Origin: an uncultured Prevotella sp.
GTDB taxonomy: Bacteria; Bacteroidota; Bacteroidia; Bacteroidales; Bacteroidaceae
Reading direction: 5' to 3'
Length of the DNA stretch: 64,000 nucleotides
NCBI GenBank assembly: GCA_947164965.1
Contig: CAMUYR010000014.1
Coordinates: forward strand, 1 to 64,000
In this document: piece by piece, positions 9,614 to 19,839 of the stretch
How positions within the stretch are numbered: position 1 is the stretch's first letter
Layout of the letters: every line of letters begins with the position of its first letter
The notes under the pieces: model-generated
Database searches by the model: none
What the model was told of the DNA's origin: nothing
What the model saw: only the letters and a program-made list of their open reading frames with translations
Program-made: the position numbers and the translations under genes

Positions 9614-11167
9614 TCAATCTTCTTTCAGAATAGGCAGAGAGATAGTAAATTTAGTTCCTTTGCCTAATTCGCTCTCACACTTGATTTCACCCTGATGGAG
9701 ATCTATTACCTTCTTGACATATGCCAGACCGAGTCCGAAGCCTTTCACATCGTGCTTGTTGCCCGTATGGACACGATAGAACTTGTCGAATATCTTCTTC
9801 AGGTTTTCCTTCTTGATACCCAGACCGTTATCACGGATACTCAAGTAGAGCTTATCGTTGTCGTTCCAAGTGCGAATATAGATATCAAGCGGTTCGTCCT
9901 GCTTCCGATATTTCACCGCATTATCCATCAGATTGGTAATGGCATTTTGGAAATGAACCTCATCGACAAATATGCCAGAGTCGACGGCTTCAATCTCCGT
10001 ATATATCTTACCACCAGTATGTTCCACACGCAAATTAAATGATTGCGCGATATTTTCTACGGTCTCATTAAGATCCAATTCCTTCTTCTTGAACACGATG
10101 CTCTTCTTATCGAACATTGACATCTGAAGCACCTTTTCAACCAAGAAACGCAGACGCTTAGACTCATCGGTAATCACTCCACTCAGGTGTTTTGTCATCT
10201 GTTCCGACTTAGTTACAGAATCATCATTCATCATCTGGGCAGCCAACGAGATAGAGGCAATTGGCGTCTTCAGTTCGTGAGTCATATTGTTAATGAAGTC
10301 GTTCTTAATTTCCGTATAACGCTTTTGACGGAATATGACCACAATAGTAAAGAGAAACGTGATAAGCAGCACAATGGTAAAGATGATGCTGGGAATCATA
10401 AAACGCACCGACGAGAAAATATAGCTGCTCATTTCAGGGAAGTGGACACGTACCAAACCCATCTTAGACTGCGGATCATTCTGGAACAGCTTGGTTTCAT
10501 AGGTGTATTCCTTACCAGTTTCCTCATAGTCCGGACAGCGATAGACCTCACGTCCGTCCGTAGTAGAGACCGTAAAATGGTATGGGATATTAATACCATT
10601 GTTGGCCAACTGTTCACGGATGTCATTATCGAGCATACGGAAATTGACACGCTCTTTCAGAGGCTTGTCACTCGCAGTATATAGAATATTATAAATCACC
10701 TCGTCGAGCAATGCTCTCTGATAGACATAACGATTGCGAAGAATCTCCTGCATCGTCTTGGTAGCATCAGCCAGAGAATTCTTATCCTTACGCAGAATCA
10801 TGGCCTTAGGAATAGAAGCAGGCTTAATCTTCAGCGCCTTTACCTGGAACGAAGAATAAATGGTACCATCATCGGCTGCAACAGAAAACTGGTGACTATG
10901 TGTCACACTGCCCAAACCGTCGATAACCATACTATCTTGTGTGAACGCACGACGTTCGGTCTCGTTAACATCCTTCTCCAAATAGCGCATCGTCTCGTTC
11001 ACTTCCATATTGTGCGAGGCTTGATACAAACTGCGATTCACACTCTCATCGAACTGCTCTTTCTTCATCTTTACCATCTCCTCAACATAGGAGAACTGAA
11101 GGAAAAGCAGCACCAGGAACGAGAATCCCATTATGATGGCTATGACCCAAATAGTAGACTTCTTCAT
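9614..11167 (-). CDS. rprX: Sensor histidine kinase, RprX-like
   Basis: NNMTHELKTPIASISLAAQM H-box; GLGLAYVKKVIDLHQGEI. Confidence 0.82.
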   Translation of the reverse strand: MKKSTIWVIAIIMGFSFLVLLFLQFSYVEEMVKMKKEQFDESVNRSLYQASHNMEVNETMRYLEKDVNETERRAFTQDSMVIDGLGSVTHSHQFSVAADDGTIYSSFQVKALKIKPASIPKAMILRKDKNSLADATKTMQEILRNRYVYQRALLDEVIYNILYTASDKPLKERVNFRMLDNDIREQLANNGINIPYHFTVSTTDGREVYRCPDYEETGKEYTYETKLFQNDPQSKMGLVRVHFPEMSSYIFSSVRFMIPSIIFTIVLLITFLFTIVVIFRQKRYTEIKNDFINNMTHELKTPIASISLAAQMMNDDSVTKSEQMTKHLSGVITDESKRLRFLVEKVLQMSMFDKKSIVFKKKELDLNETVENIAQSFNLRVEHTGGKIYTEIEAVDSGIFVDEVHFQNAITNLMDNAVKYRKQDEPLDIYIRTWNDNDKLYLSIRDNGLGIKKENLKKIFDKFYRVHTGNKHDVKGFGLGLAYVKKVIDLHQGEIKCESELGKGTKFTISLPILKED

Positions 11168-11537
11168 ATCAGGTGCAAAATTAGCATTTATCCTGACACT
11201 AAGAAACTTTTTAGTTAATTAATTCCGTTAATTTTAACGTTATTAACTATTTTGAAGTTGTTTAATTAATTAAATTGAACTACAAGATGTAGATATTGAT
11301 ATTGCACTCAACATAATCACCTTAAGTATTCATGTTGTAACCTAAGGTCAGGCTCTTTACAAATGAACCAGAAAATAATACACCTTATTATTATAATTAT
11401 ATGGATTATCAATTCATGTGCAAAGAAACTGGCATTTTTTCATTCTCACAATCCTCATTTATATGGATTTTTCACATTCTACATACAATATCTGTTAAAA
11501 AATAGCGCGATATGAATTAAATATGATATTTTCTTCG

Positions 11538-11545
11538 TAACTTTG
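11538..11545 (+). promoter_or_regulatory. -7 box TAACTTTG for recJ-recQ
   Basis: TAnnTTTG about 65 bp upstream of recJ. Confidence 0.55.
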
Positions 11546-11609
11546 GCATCGTATTATGTGCATATGCATCGAAATACACTAAAGTCGACAAAAATAAAAA
11601 CAATTATAA

Positions 11610-13340
11610 ATGCAATTTAAATGGAATTACGAACCACCTACACCAGAGACACAACAGGCGGCTAAGGAACTGGCCGAAAAGATAGGAATGAGTCCTATCT
11701 TGGCTGGCTTGCTCATCAAACGTGGCGTTAAGACGGAAAGTGCTGCCAAGCGCTTCTTCAGGCCAATGCTCAACGAGCTAATTGACCCGTTCTTGATGAA
11801 CGATATGGATGTAGCTGTTGACCGCCTCAATGATGCTATGGGACGAAAAGAGCGCATCATGGTGTATGGTGATTATGACGTAGACGGCTGTACGGCTGTC
11901 GCTTTAGTGTATAAGTTCTTGCAGCAGTTCTATTCGAATATAGACTACTATATTCCTCATCGCGAAGAAGAAGGGTATGGAGTCAGTAGGAAAGGAATAG
12001 AATTCGCAGCAGAAACGGGTGTCAGTCTTATCATCGTATTGGATTGTGGTATCAAAGCAGTTGACGAGATTGCCTATGCCAAACAATTGGGTATCGATTT
12101 CATCATTTGCGACCATCATGTGCCTGATGAAGTGATGCCACCAGCTGTGGCCATTCTGAATCCAAAACGTACCGATTCAACCTATCCTTTCAAGCACCTT
12201 TGCGGTTGTGGCGTAGGCTTTAAGTTGATGCAGGCTTTTGCAAAGAATAACGGAATCCCATTCTCACGACTTATCTCCCTACTCGATTTCTGTGCTGTCA
12301 GCATTGCTGCTGACTTGGTGCCAGTAGAGAGCGAAAATCGTATTTTGGCATTTCACGGACTGAAACAACTAAACCAGAATGCCTCTACGGGGCTGAAATC
12401 CATTATTGAGATTTGCGGGCTTACCAATCGTGAACTGACTATGAGCGATATTGTGTTTAAGATCGGTCCACGCATCAATGCCTCAGGACGTATGATGAAC
12501 GGAAGAGAAGCTGTTGAGCTTTTGGTGGAGCGTGATCTGCAAAAGGCACTGACAATGGCTACTCGTATCAATGAACTGAACGAGCAACGCAAAGATGTAG
12601 ACAAGCAGATGACCGAAGAGGCCAACGAGATTGTTGAGCGCCTGGAGAGTCAGCAACACATGCAGTCTATTGTGCTTTACGATGAAGGATGGAAGAAGGG
12701 TGTTGTTGGTATTGTAGCATCAAGACTAACAGAACTCTATTTCCGCCCGACGGTGGTTTTGACCATCATCGATGGCATCGCTTCTGGTTCCGCCCGTTCT
12801 GTAGCTGGTTTTGACATTTACGATGCAGTCAAGTCGTGTCGTGATCTTCTGGAAAACTTTGGAGGTCATACTTATGCCGTAGGACTCACGCTGAAACAAG
12901 AAAACATCCCAGAATTCCGTCGTAGGTTCCAAGAATATGTGAGCAGGCACATCATGCCAGAACAGACACAACAAGCACTTGAGATCGACGGAGAAATAGA
13001 CTTCAAGGATGTCAATAAGCGTTTGCTGAATGAACTGAAACGGTTGGCTCCTCATGGACCAGGCAATGAAAAGCCGTTGTTCATCACTAGAAATGTATAC
13101 GACTATGGCACTTCGAAAGTAGTAGGACGTCATCAGGAACATATCAAGTTGGAACTGGTTGATTCCAAGTCGGCTGTGGTTATGAATGGCATTGCCTTCG
13201 GACAGAGCAAAGCTGCACGATACATCAAATCGAAACGCTCGTTTGACATTGTGTATACGATTGAGGAGAATACCTACAAACGTGGTGAGGTACAACTGCA
13301 AATAGAGGATATCCGGCCGTCGGAAGATGAATCATTCTAG
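11610..13340 (+). CDS. recJ: Single-stranded-DNA-specific exonuclease RecJ
   Basis: YGDYDVDGCTA, CDHHVPDE DHH motifs, GPRINASGRM. Confidence 0.95.
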   Translation: MQFKWNYEPPTPETQQAAKELAEKIGMSPILAGLLIKRGVKTESAAKRFFRPMLNELIDPFLMNDMDVAVDRLNDAMGRKERIMVYGDYDVDGCTAVALVYKFLQQFYSNIDYYIPHREEEGYGVSRKGIEFAAETGVSLIIVLDCGIKAVDEIAYAKQLGIDFIICDHHVPDEVMPPAVAILNPKRTDSTYPFKHLCGCGVGFKLMQAFAKNNGIPFSRLISLLDFCAVSIAADLVPVESENRILAFHGLKQLNQNASTGLKSIIEICGLTNRELTMSDIVFKIGPRINASGRMMNGREAVELLVERDLQKALTMATRINELNEQRKDVDKQMTEEANEIVERLESQQHMQSIVLYDEGWKKGVVGIVASRLTELYFRPTVVLTIIDGIASGSARSVAGFDIYDAVKSCRDLLENFGGHTYAVGLTLKQENIPEFRRRFQEYVSRHIMPEQTQQALEIDGEIDFKDVNKRLLNELKRLAPHGPGNEKPLFITRNVYDYGTSKVVGRHQEHIKLELVDSKSAVVMNGIAFGQSKAARYIKSKRSFDIVYTIEENTYKRGEVQLQIEDIRPSEDESF

Positions 13341-15270
13341 TCATAGAGAAGATTTTCGTTCCATTCTGAAAAGATACTGGGGTTATGACGACTTCAGAGG
13401 TATTCAACGTGAAATCATTGAATCGATATGTGCTGGGCATGATACTCTAGGGTTAATGCCAACGGGTGGCGGAAAATCAATTACCTTTCAGGTTCCGGCT
13501 TTGGCTATGGAAGGTACGTGTATCGTGGTGACACCCCTAATCGCATTAATGAAAGACCAGGTTCACCATCTTCACCAATTAGGCATCCGAGCGGAAGCTA
13601 TCTATAGTGGTCTTCAACACCAGGAAATACTACGCATCTTAGAGAACTGCATCCTGGGGAGTGTTAAACTACTGTATGTATCACCAGAACGATTAGGAAG
13701 TGAACTGTTTCAAAAGAAACTGATGCACATGCAGATCAGTTTCATCACTGTAGATGAAGCTCACTGTATCTCCCAATGGGGCTATGATTTCCGTCCTTCC
13801 TATCTGGAGATTGCGAATATCCGCTTATTATGTCCTTCTGCCCCCGTTTTGGCACTCACAGCCACAGCAACCCCACATGTAGTAGACGACATCTGCAAAC
13901 GACTAGAAATAGAAGACAAGACTAAAGACACAAAGGAAAAAACTTCTTTCAATGTCTTCCGAATGAGTTTCGAACGCAAGAATCTGGCTTATCTCGTACG
14001 CCATGCAGATGACAAGCACTACGAAATTATCAATACGCTACAACAAGCAAGCGGATCGGCTATAATCTATGTACGCAGCAGAAGACACGCCAAGGAAATC
14101 AGCGAATACCTTTGTGAGGCAGGACTGAGCGCGACATTTTATCATGCAGGGCTAGAACACACTGAGAAAGACCAGAGGCAAAGAGACTGGCAACACGATA
14201 GAACCCGCATTATGGTAGCGACCAACGCTTTCGGCATGGGTATCGACAAACCAGATGTTCGTACCGTCATTCACTACGAATGCCCTGATTCACTAGAAGC
14301 ATATTTCCAAGAGGCAGGAAGAGCAGGAAGAGATGGAAAACCTGCTCAAGCTATCTTGCTCTACAACAACAGCGATAATGCAAAATTACAGAAACGCATT
14401 GCCGATACTTTTCCTGAAAAAGATTATATTCGACAAGTCTATGAACACTTGGCCTTCTACTATCAGATAGCTACTGGCGATGGTTATGGAGTAAGTCATG
14501 AATTCAATATCGATGAATTTTGCTTACGTTTCCGTCATTTCCCAATACGCGTCCACTCTGCCCTTCAGATTCTTCAGCGAGCAGGCTATATTGATTATGA
14601 TGAAGAGGCAGACAATCAGGCTCGTGCACGATTTCTTGTAAGCCGTGAAGACCTGTACAGGCTCGAGCAAGTAACACCCGATGAAGAACGGGTCATTGTA
14701 GCTTTGTTACGTAATTATGGTGGTTTGTTTGCTGACTATGGTTATATCGATGAAAGCATGGTTGCACAACAGGCTGGTATTTCTCAACCACAATGTTATG
14801 AGATTTTGAAAGTTCTCTCACAACGCCAATTGATTAGCTTTATTCCACAAAAGAAAGTACCCTATATCCGTTACATGCAACGACGTGAGGACAAAGAACA
14901 TGTAATATTACCCCGTTCCATCTATGAAGAACGTCGTAAACAATATGAATTGCGAATCAAAGCCATGCTTCAATATGCAGAGACCTCCCATAGGTGTCGC
15001 AGTAGAATGTTGTTAGAGTATTTTGGCGAGAAATCAGCAAAGAATTGCGGACAATGCGACTTCTGTCTGGAAGAACATGGAGAGACCGTCACAAAGAAAG
15101 GACAGGAAAATGCTCGCCAACAAATCCTTTCACTATTAGCTGATCGCCAACGACACCACATCACCGAACTCTTCCGTTTGCAGTTACCAACGGATGAACT
15201 GAATGCTGCCCTATCCTATCTGGTTGAGGAAGAAAAGATTAAACAGGAAGATGGTTTCCTGACACTTTAA
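13327..15270 (+). CDS. recQ: ATP-dependent DNA helicase RecQ family
   Basis: LMPTGGGKSITFQVPAL, DEAHCISQWGYDFRPSY, QEAGRAGRDG, Cys zinc motif. Confidence 0.93.
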   Translation: MNHSSHREDFRSILKRYWGYDDFRGIQREIIESICAGHDTLGLMPTGGGKSITFQVPALAMEGTCIVVTPLIALMKDQVHHLHQLGIRAEAIYSGLQHQEILRILENCILGSVKLLYVSPERLGSELFQKKLMHMQISFITVDEAHCISQWGYDFRPSYLEIANIRLLCPSAPVLALTATATPHVVDDICKRLEIEDKTKDTKEKTSFNVFRMSFERKNLAYLVRHADDKHYEIINTLQQASGSAIIYVRSRRHAKEISEYLCEAGLSATFYHAGLEHTEKDQRQRDWQHDRTRIMVATNAFGMGIDKPDVRTVIHYECPDSLEAYFQEAGRAGRDGKPAQAILLYNNSDNAKLQKRIADTFPEKDYIRQVYEHLAFYYQIATGDGYGVSHEFNIDEFCLRFRHFPIRVHSALQILQRAGYIDYDEEADNQARARFLVSREDLYRLEQVTPDEERVIVALLRNYGGLFADYGYIDESMVAQQAGISQPQCYEILKVLSQRQLISFIPQKKVPYIRYMQRREDKEHVILPRSIYEERRKQYELRIKAMLQYAETSHRCRSRMLLEYFGEKSAKNCGQCDFCLEEHGETVTKKGQENARQQILSLLADRQRHHITELFRLQLPTDELNAALSYLVEEEKIKQEDGFLTL

Positions 15271-16076
15271 ATCATCCCTATAACATCCAATAACGACTGG
15301 TGGATATGGCCATTAGTTGCAACAACACTATCACCTTGCATAAAGTCATCAGAACCACCATAATTTGTAACACAGCCACCAGCTTCTTGTACAATCAACG
15401 CACCAGCCATATAATCCCACTGACCAATATAGCGTTCGGCATAACCATCTAACCTGCCTGCTGCCACATAACAAAGGGCCATAGCCGCAGAACCGATCAT
15501 TCGGATGCTTCCAACATGACCATAGAAATGATCTATCAGATGCTTAATGACAGGCTTGTAAGCATCACTATTATAAGGAAGTTGCAAGCAAAGCAAAGCA
15601 TCGTTAAGTTCACTCTTTCCAACATGAATAATCTGAGGATTTTCTGCAGAATGCTGAGAATCAGATAAATAGGCCCCACCATCTTTCCAAGCATAAAAGC
15701 ACTCGTCAGCACATATTTCATAGACTACGCCTAATAGAATTTCCTTATTACGAATAAGAGCAATTGATACAGCATAGGGAGCAAAGCCATGAATAAAATT
15801 AGTGGTTCCATCCAGTGGATCTACTACCCACAACAGCTGTTCATCTGTATGAGTAGCCAAACCTTCTTCAGTAATAAAGCCCGCTTCAGGCAACAGATGT
15901 TTTAAGGATTCAACGATTAACTTCTCAGAGTTTTTATCAACATACGACACATAATCGTGCGCATGTTTGCGTTCTACCTTATTCAATGAGAAATTAGCAC
16001 GCTCGTTTTTAATATACGTACCTGCCTCACGGGCTATCTGACAAACACTGAAAGTCAATTTCTGTAAATCCATCAT
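15267..16076 (-). CDS. Inositol monophosphatase family protein
   Basis: WVVDPLDGTTNFIHG ... GQWDYMAGALIVQEAGG. Confidence 0.92.
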   Translation of the reverse strand: MMDLQKLTFSVCQIAREAGTYIKNERANFSLNKVERKHAHDYVSYVDKNSEKLIVESLKHLLPEAGFITEEGLATHTDEQLLWVVDPLDGTTNFIHGFAPYAVSIALIRNKEILLGVVYEICADECFYAWKDGGAYLSDSQHSAENPQIIHVGKSELNDALLCLQLPYNSDAYKPVIKHLIDHFYGHVGSIRMIGSAAMALCYVAAGRLDGYAERYIGQWDYMAGALIVQEAGGCVTNYGGSDDFMQGDSVVATNGHIHQSLLDVIGMI

Positions 16077-16214
16077 ACCATAAATTTGTTATAAACACAT
16101 GCAAAGATACACATTTTATTGTTAATAAGTGAGAAAAATGCTGAAATAGTGAACTTTACTGCTAATATATTGTTGATTTTTCAAAGAATATTTGGTAGAT
16201 AAGAAGATTTTTTG

Positions 16215-16222
16215 TACCTTTG
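16215..16222 (+). promoter_or_regulatory. -7 box TACCTTTG for rplU-rpmA
   Basis: TAnnTTTG about 90 bp upstream of rplU. Confidence 0.6.
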
Positions 16223-16242
16223 CGCCCGATTTGGTCCGTTTT

Positions 16243-16282
16243 GGCTCAAACAAGCCACAGCACGAAGCTGTGCGCCAGGCGG
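16243..16282 (+). promoter_or_regulatory. Structured 5' leader of rplU
   Basis: Hairpins GGCTcaaacaAGCC and CACAGCacgaaGCTGTG in the ~85-nt leader. Confidence 0.4.
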
Positions 16283-16310
16283 AAAAACCCGTTAAACATT
16301 TTAAAAAACA

Positions 16311-16628
16311 ATGTACGCAATTGTAGAAATCAACGGTCAGCAGTTTAAGGTTGAGGAGGGCAAGAAGCTCTTCGTTAACCACATGAAAGATGTGGAGACC
16401 GGTAAAACTGTTGAATTCGACAAGGTACTGCTTGTCGACAATGAAGGTTCAGTACAGGTAGGCGCACCCACCGTAGCAGGTGCCAAAGTAGTATGTGAGG
16501 TGGTTAATCCACTGGTAAAGGGTGAGAAGGTTATCGTTTTCAAGATGAAGCGTCGTAAGGACTCTCGCAAGCGCAACGGTCACCGTCAGCAGTACACCCA
16601 GGTAGAAGTTAAATCAGTAATCGCTTAA
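16311..16628 (+). CDS. rplU: 50S ribosomal protein L21
   Basis: [25 protein letters not shown]. Confidence 0.97.
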   Translation: MYAIVEINGQQFKVEEGKKLFVNHMKDVETGKTVEFDKVLLVDNEGSVQVGAPTVAGAKVVCEVVNPLVKGEKVIVFKMKRRKDSRKRNGHRQQYTQVEVKSVIA

Positions 16629-16646
16629 AATTAGGAGGAACAAGAA

Positions 16647-16910
16647 ATGGCACATAAAAAAGGTGTAGGTAGTTCTAAGAACGGCCGCGAGAGTGCAGCT
16701 CAGCGACTTGGCATCAAGATTTTCGGCGGTCAGAAAGTTGTTGCTGGTAACATTATCGTTCGTCAGCGTGGTTCTAAGCACAATGCAGGCAACAACGTGG
16801 CTATGGGTAAGGATGACACTCTTTACGCTCTCTGCGATGGAACAGTAGAGTTCCACAAGGGCAAGCGCGACAAGAGTTATGTTTCAGTAATTCCTGAAGC
16901 TCAGGCCTAA
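16647..16910 (+). CDS. rpmA: 50S ribosomal protein L27
   Basis: [29 protein letters not shown]. Confidence 0.98.
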   Translation: MAHKKGVGSSKNGRESAAQRLGIKIFGGQKVVAGNIIVRQRGSKHNAGNNVAMGKDDTLYALCDGTVEFHKGKRDKSYVSVIPEAQA

Positions 16911-16949
16911 GAGTAAAAAACAAATAACTTACATTCCAAACAAACAAGA

Positions 16950-16976
16950 AAAGGGAGTCCGACGTGGACTCCCTTT
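16950..16976 (+). terminator. Terminator of rplU-rpmA
   Basis: AAAGGGAGTCCgacgtGGACTCCCTTT, 11-bp perfect stem. Confidence 0.8.
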
Positions 16977-17138
16977 CTCTGTCATTATCCATTATAAATG
17001 GACAAAAACAAAGATTGATTGTCTCACGACAACCAATCTTAAAATTAACCTTAATAATCTAATACCATGAAAAACACATTGCAAATATACGACTAATTAT
17101 CGAATTGACAATGCTTTTTTCGAAATAAATGCCACAAT

Positions 17139-17705
17139 TTAATATTTATTAAACCTTTCGCCATTCCATTTAAATGTTTTTGATGGTTTTTCCATCATTT
17201 TCTGCTCATCATTAGCAGGAGCATCCAATCTACATTCTGGAGTGGCAATCAATGTTGGCTCTTCATCACCTAAAGTCAAAAGCAGCATTTCTTGGGGCAG
17301 TTCAACCCTTTCCGAGGCATCAAGCAGTTTCCAATCTGTTGTATAAAAACTAATGGTACTTTCGCGAATATCGGAACCATACGTTTGAACTAAGCAAACT
17401 ATCTGTTTAGCATCATTAACTGGAGTGTTTACATCGAGTAAACGCATGTCCAGCTGAGAGGCTTTTGTCAACTTGATAGAAGCATAGACATCAGTCAGTT
17501 TTGTCAGTTCACTTTTTCCTTCCAATCCGTTGTTCACCTCCGCACGCATACCAGAATCTATAAAATCGATAAAGTCAAGGCGGGCATTTTCTTTCAGATA
17601 TGGAACCAATGTCTCTGGCATCTTTTTCAGCACATCACGCATCTTAACCTGTGCCAGAGAGGCACAAGCTAAGAAACATGACAGAGTTATAAAGAGTATT
17701 CTCAT
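17139..17705 (-). CDS. DUF3256 family protein
   Basis: VKMRDVLKKMPETLVPYLKENARLDFIDFIDSGMRAEV. Confidence 0.75.
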   Translation of the reverse strand: MRILFITLSCFLACASLAQVKMRDVLKKMPETLVPYLKENARLDFIDFIDSGMRAEVNNGLEGKSELTKLTDVYASIKLTKASQLDMRLLDVNTPVNDAKQIVCLVQTYGSDIRESTISFYTTDWKLLDASERVELPQEMLLLTLGDEEPTLIATPECRLDAPANDEQKMMEKPSKTFKWNGERFNKY

Positions 17706-17718
17706 TTGTACACGAAGA

Positions 17719-19059
17719 TTATCCTCTACCCGGACGAAGATCCTTTACACGCACAGCCTTACCTTCGCTGACAGGTAACGATCCCTTCTTCACCAGTTTC
17801 ACCTGAGGTGTCAGTAGAATTTCATCCTTCAAGGCACGCTGGATATCACGTGTCATCTTCTGCAGTTCGGGATAAACATCCGTATTCAGACCATCGAGCT
17901 CAACCTCAACAGTCATGATATCATTGTCATCCTCAGTATCAAGCGTAATCAGATAATTGCTTCCCAAACCAGGATACTGAACGAGAATCTTCTCAACCTG
18001 CATTGGGAACACGTTGACACCCTTAATGATAAACATATCATCAGTACGCCCCTTGATACGGTCTATACGACGATGGGTACGTCCACACTTACACTCTCCA
18101 GGAATGATACGTGTGAGGTCACGTGTACGATAACGCAGAATGGGCATCATTGTGCGATCAAGCGTGGTAAGAACCATCTCACCCATCTCTCCATCGGGCA
18201 CAGGCTCAAGTGTATCGGGGTCTACAATCTCGATGATGTAGTTATCCTCCCAAAGATGCATACCATCCTGACACTTACACTCAAAGGCTACACCTGGACC
18301 ATTCATCTCAGTCATACCAAACGAGTTGTAAGCCTTGACACCCAACATACGCTCAATACGGCGTCGCTGCTCCTCAGTATGAGGCTCGGCTCCGATACAA
18401 AGTGTGCGTAGCTTGGTGCTAGAAGGGTCTACTCCCTCCTCTTTGAACACCTCGGCCAAACGAATGGCGTATGAAGGAATGGCATGCAGACATGTTGTGC
18501 CAAAATCCCTGATAAACTTAATCTGGCGCTTAGAGTTACCTGCTGCAGCAGGAACCGTCATAGCACCCAGCCACTCAGCACCATATTGGAAGCCAAGACC
18601 ACCAGTAAACATACCATAACCTGAAGAATTCTGAAACACATCGCTTTTACGGCAACCCACCATATAGAGGTTACGGGCAATCATATTGGCCCAAGAGCAG
18701 ATGTCGTGCTCGGAATAAACAACCACACAAGGATTACCTGTTGTACCGCTGGTTGAGTGAATACGTACGGCGTCATCCATATTAGCACCAACCAGACCGA
18801 AAGGATAGTTATCACGCAGATCCTGCTTAGTGGTAAACGGAATCTTACGGATATCCTCTGGTGTCTGAATCGAATCAGCCGTAATACCAAGTTCACCTAA
18901 ACGTTTCTTGTAGAATGGTGAATTCAATGCAACATTAATGCTCGCTTTCAATTTCTTTACTTGCAACTCTCTGAGCTGTTCACGAGGCATTTTCTCGATT
19001 TCCGGCTGCCAACACTCCCCATCTGGCTTGATGGTAGCCATGATTTTTTCATCAGTCAT
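17719..19059 (-). CDS. Phenylacetate--CoA ligase
   Basis: HSTSGTTGNPCVVVYSEHDI; YNSFGMTEMNGPGVAFEC; IKGVNVFP. Confidence 0.93.
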   Translation of the reverse strand: MTDEKIMATIKPDGECWQPEIEKMPREQLRELQVKKLKASINVALNSPFYKKRLGELGITADSIQTPEDIRKIPFTTKQDLRDNYPFGLVGANMDDAVRIHSTSGTTGNPCVVVYSEHDICSWANMIARNLYMVGCRKSDVFQNSSGYGMFTGGLGFQYGAEWLGAMTVPAAAGNSKRQIKFIRDFGTTCLHAIPSYAIRLAEVFKEEGVDPSSTKLRTLCIGAEPHTEEQRRRIERMLGVKAYNSFGMTEMNGPGVAFECKCQDGMHLWEDNYIIEIVDPDTLEPVPDGEMGEMVLTTLDRTMMPILRYRTRDLTRIIPGECKCGRTHRRIDRIKGRTDDMFIIKGVNVFPMQVEKILVQYPGLGSNYLITLDTEDDNDIMTVEVELDGLNTDVYPELQKMTRDIQRALKDEILLTPQVKLVKKGSLPVSEGKAVRVKDLRPGRG

Positions 19060-19087
19060 TTGTTTTTGTTTTATTGATTGTTCTTGT

Positions 19088-19813
19088 TTATTTTTGTTCT
19101 TTTGATAAATGCATCATCATCACTGCAGCAAGTCCTGCCGTTTCAGTACGTAGTCGACTCTTGCCCAGATGAACGGACTGATAGCCGTTTTCTACAGCTT
19201 TCTTCACCTCATCGATTGAGAAGTCACCCTCAGGACCTATCAAAACGGTTATTTCATCATTTATATCCGTCTTGGAAAGTTCATCATATAAATAGGTACG
19301 CGGTACCTCTTCATAACAATGGGCAATATATTTCCTACCCTCACGAGGCTGAGCAATGAAATCAGCAAACGTATGCACTTCATTAATTTTTGTTGCCCAC
19401 GCCTTGTGACTCTGTTTGACTGCAGATATCATGATTTTCTCTATACGGGGCACCTTAACCAGGCGACGCTCAGAAAATTGGCAGTTCAGAAACGATAGTT
19501 CATCGAAACCAATCTCTACTGCTTTCTCCGTCATCCATTCCACACGATCCATCATCTTCGTAGGAGCAATCGCCAAATGCAGGTGTCCCTGCCACTGACG
19601 CTCCTGAGGTATTTTCTCCAATATTTTGTAAAGACAATGTTTCGTATGTGCTAAGGTAACCTCAGCATGATAGTAGTTACCCTTACCGTCCATAAGCATC
19701 ATATCATCTCCTATCTTCAAGCGAAGCACGCGCAAAGCATGCATCGCCTCTTCGGCAGGCAACTCATTAGCCGTTTCGGCTTCTGGTACAAAGAAGAATC
19801 GAACTTCTTTCAT
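19088..19813 (-). CDS. rsmE: 16S rRNA (uracil1498-N3)-methyltransferase
   Basis: VLIGPEGDFSIDEVKKA ... LGKSRLRTETAGLAAV. Confidence 0.92.
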   Translation of the reverse strand: MKEVRFFFVPEAETANELPAEEAMHALRVLRLKIGDDMMLMDGKGNYYHAEVTLAHTKHCLYKILEKIPQERQWQGHLHLAIAPTKMMDRVEWMTEKAVEIGFDELSFLNCQFSERRLVKVPRIEKIMISAVKQSHKAWATKINEVHTFADFIAQPREGRKYIAHCYEEVPRTYLYDELSKTDINDEITVLIGPEGDFSIDEVKKAVENGYQSVHLGKSRLRTETAGLAAVMMMHLSKEQK

Positions 19814-19839
19814 TTTAAATAATTATTCTCTTTTATATT

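Noticed and set aside
11168-11609. 440-bp AT-rich region with TTAATTAA blocks as an origin or regulatory RNA
   Set aside because: Divergent promoter region explains it; no DnaA-box cluster or convincing structure seen
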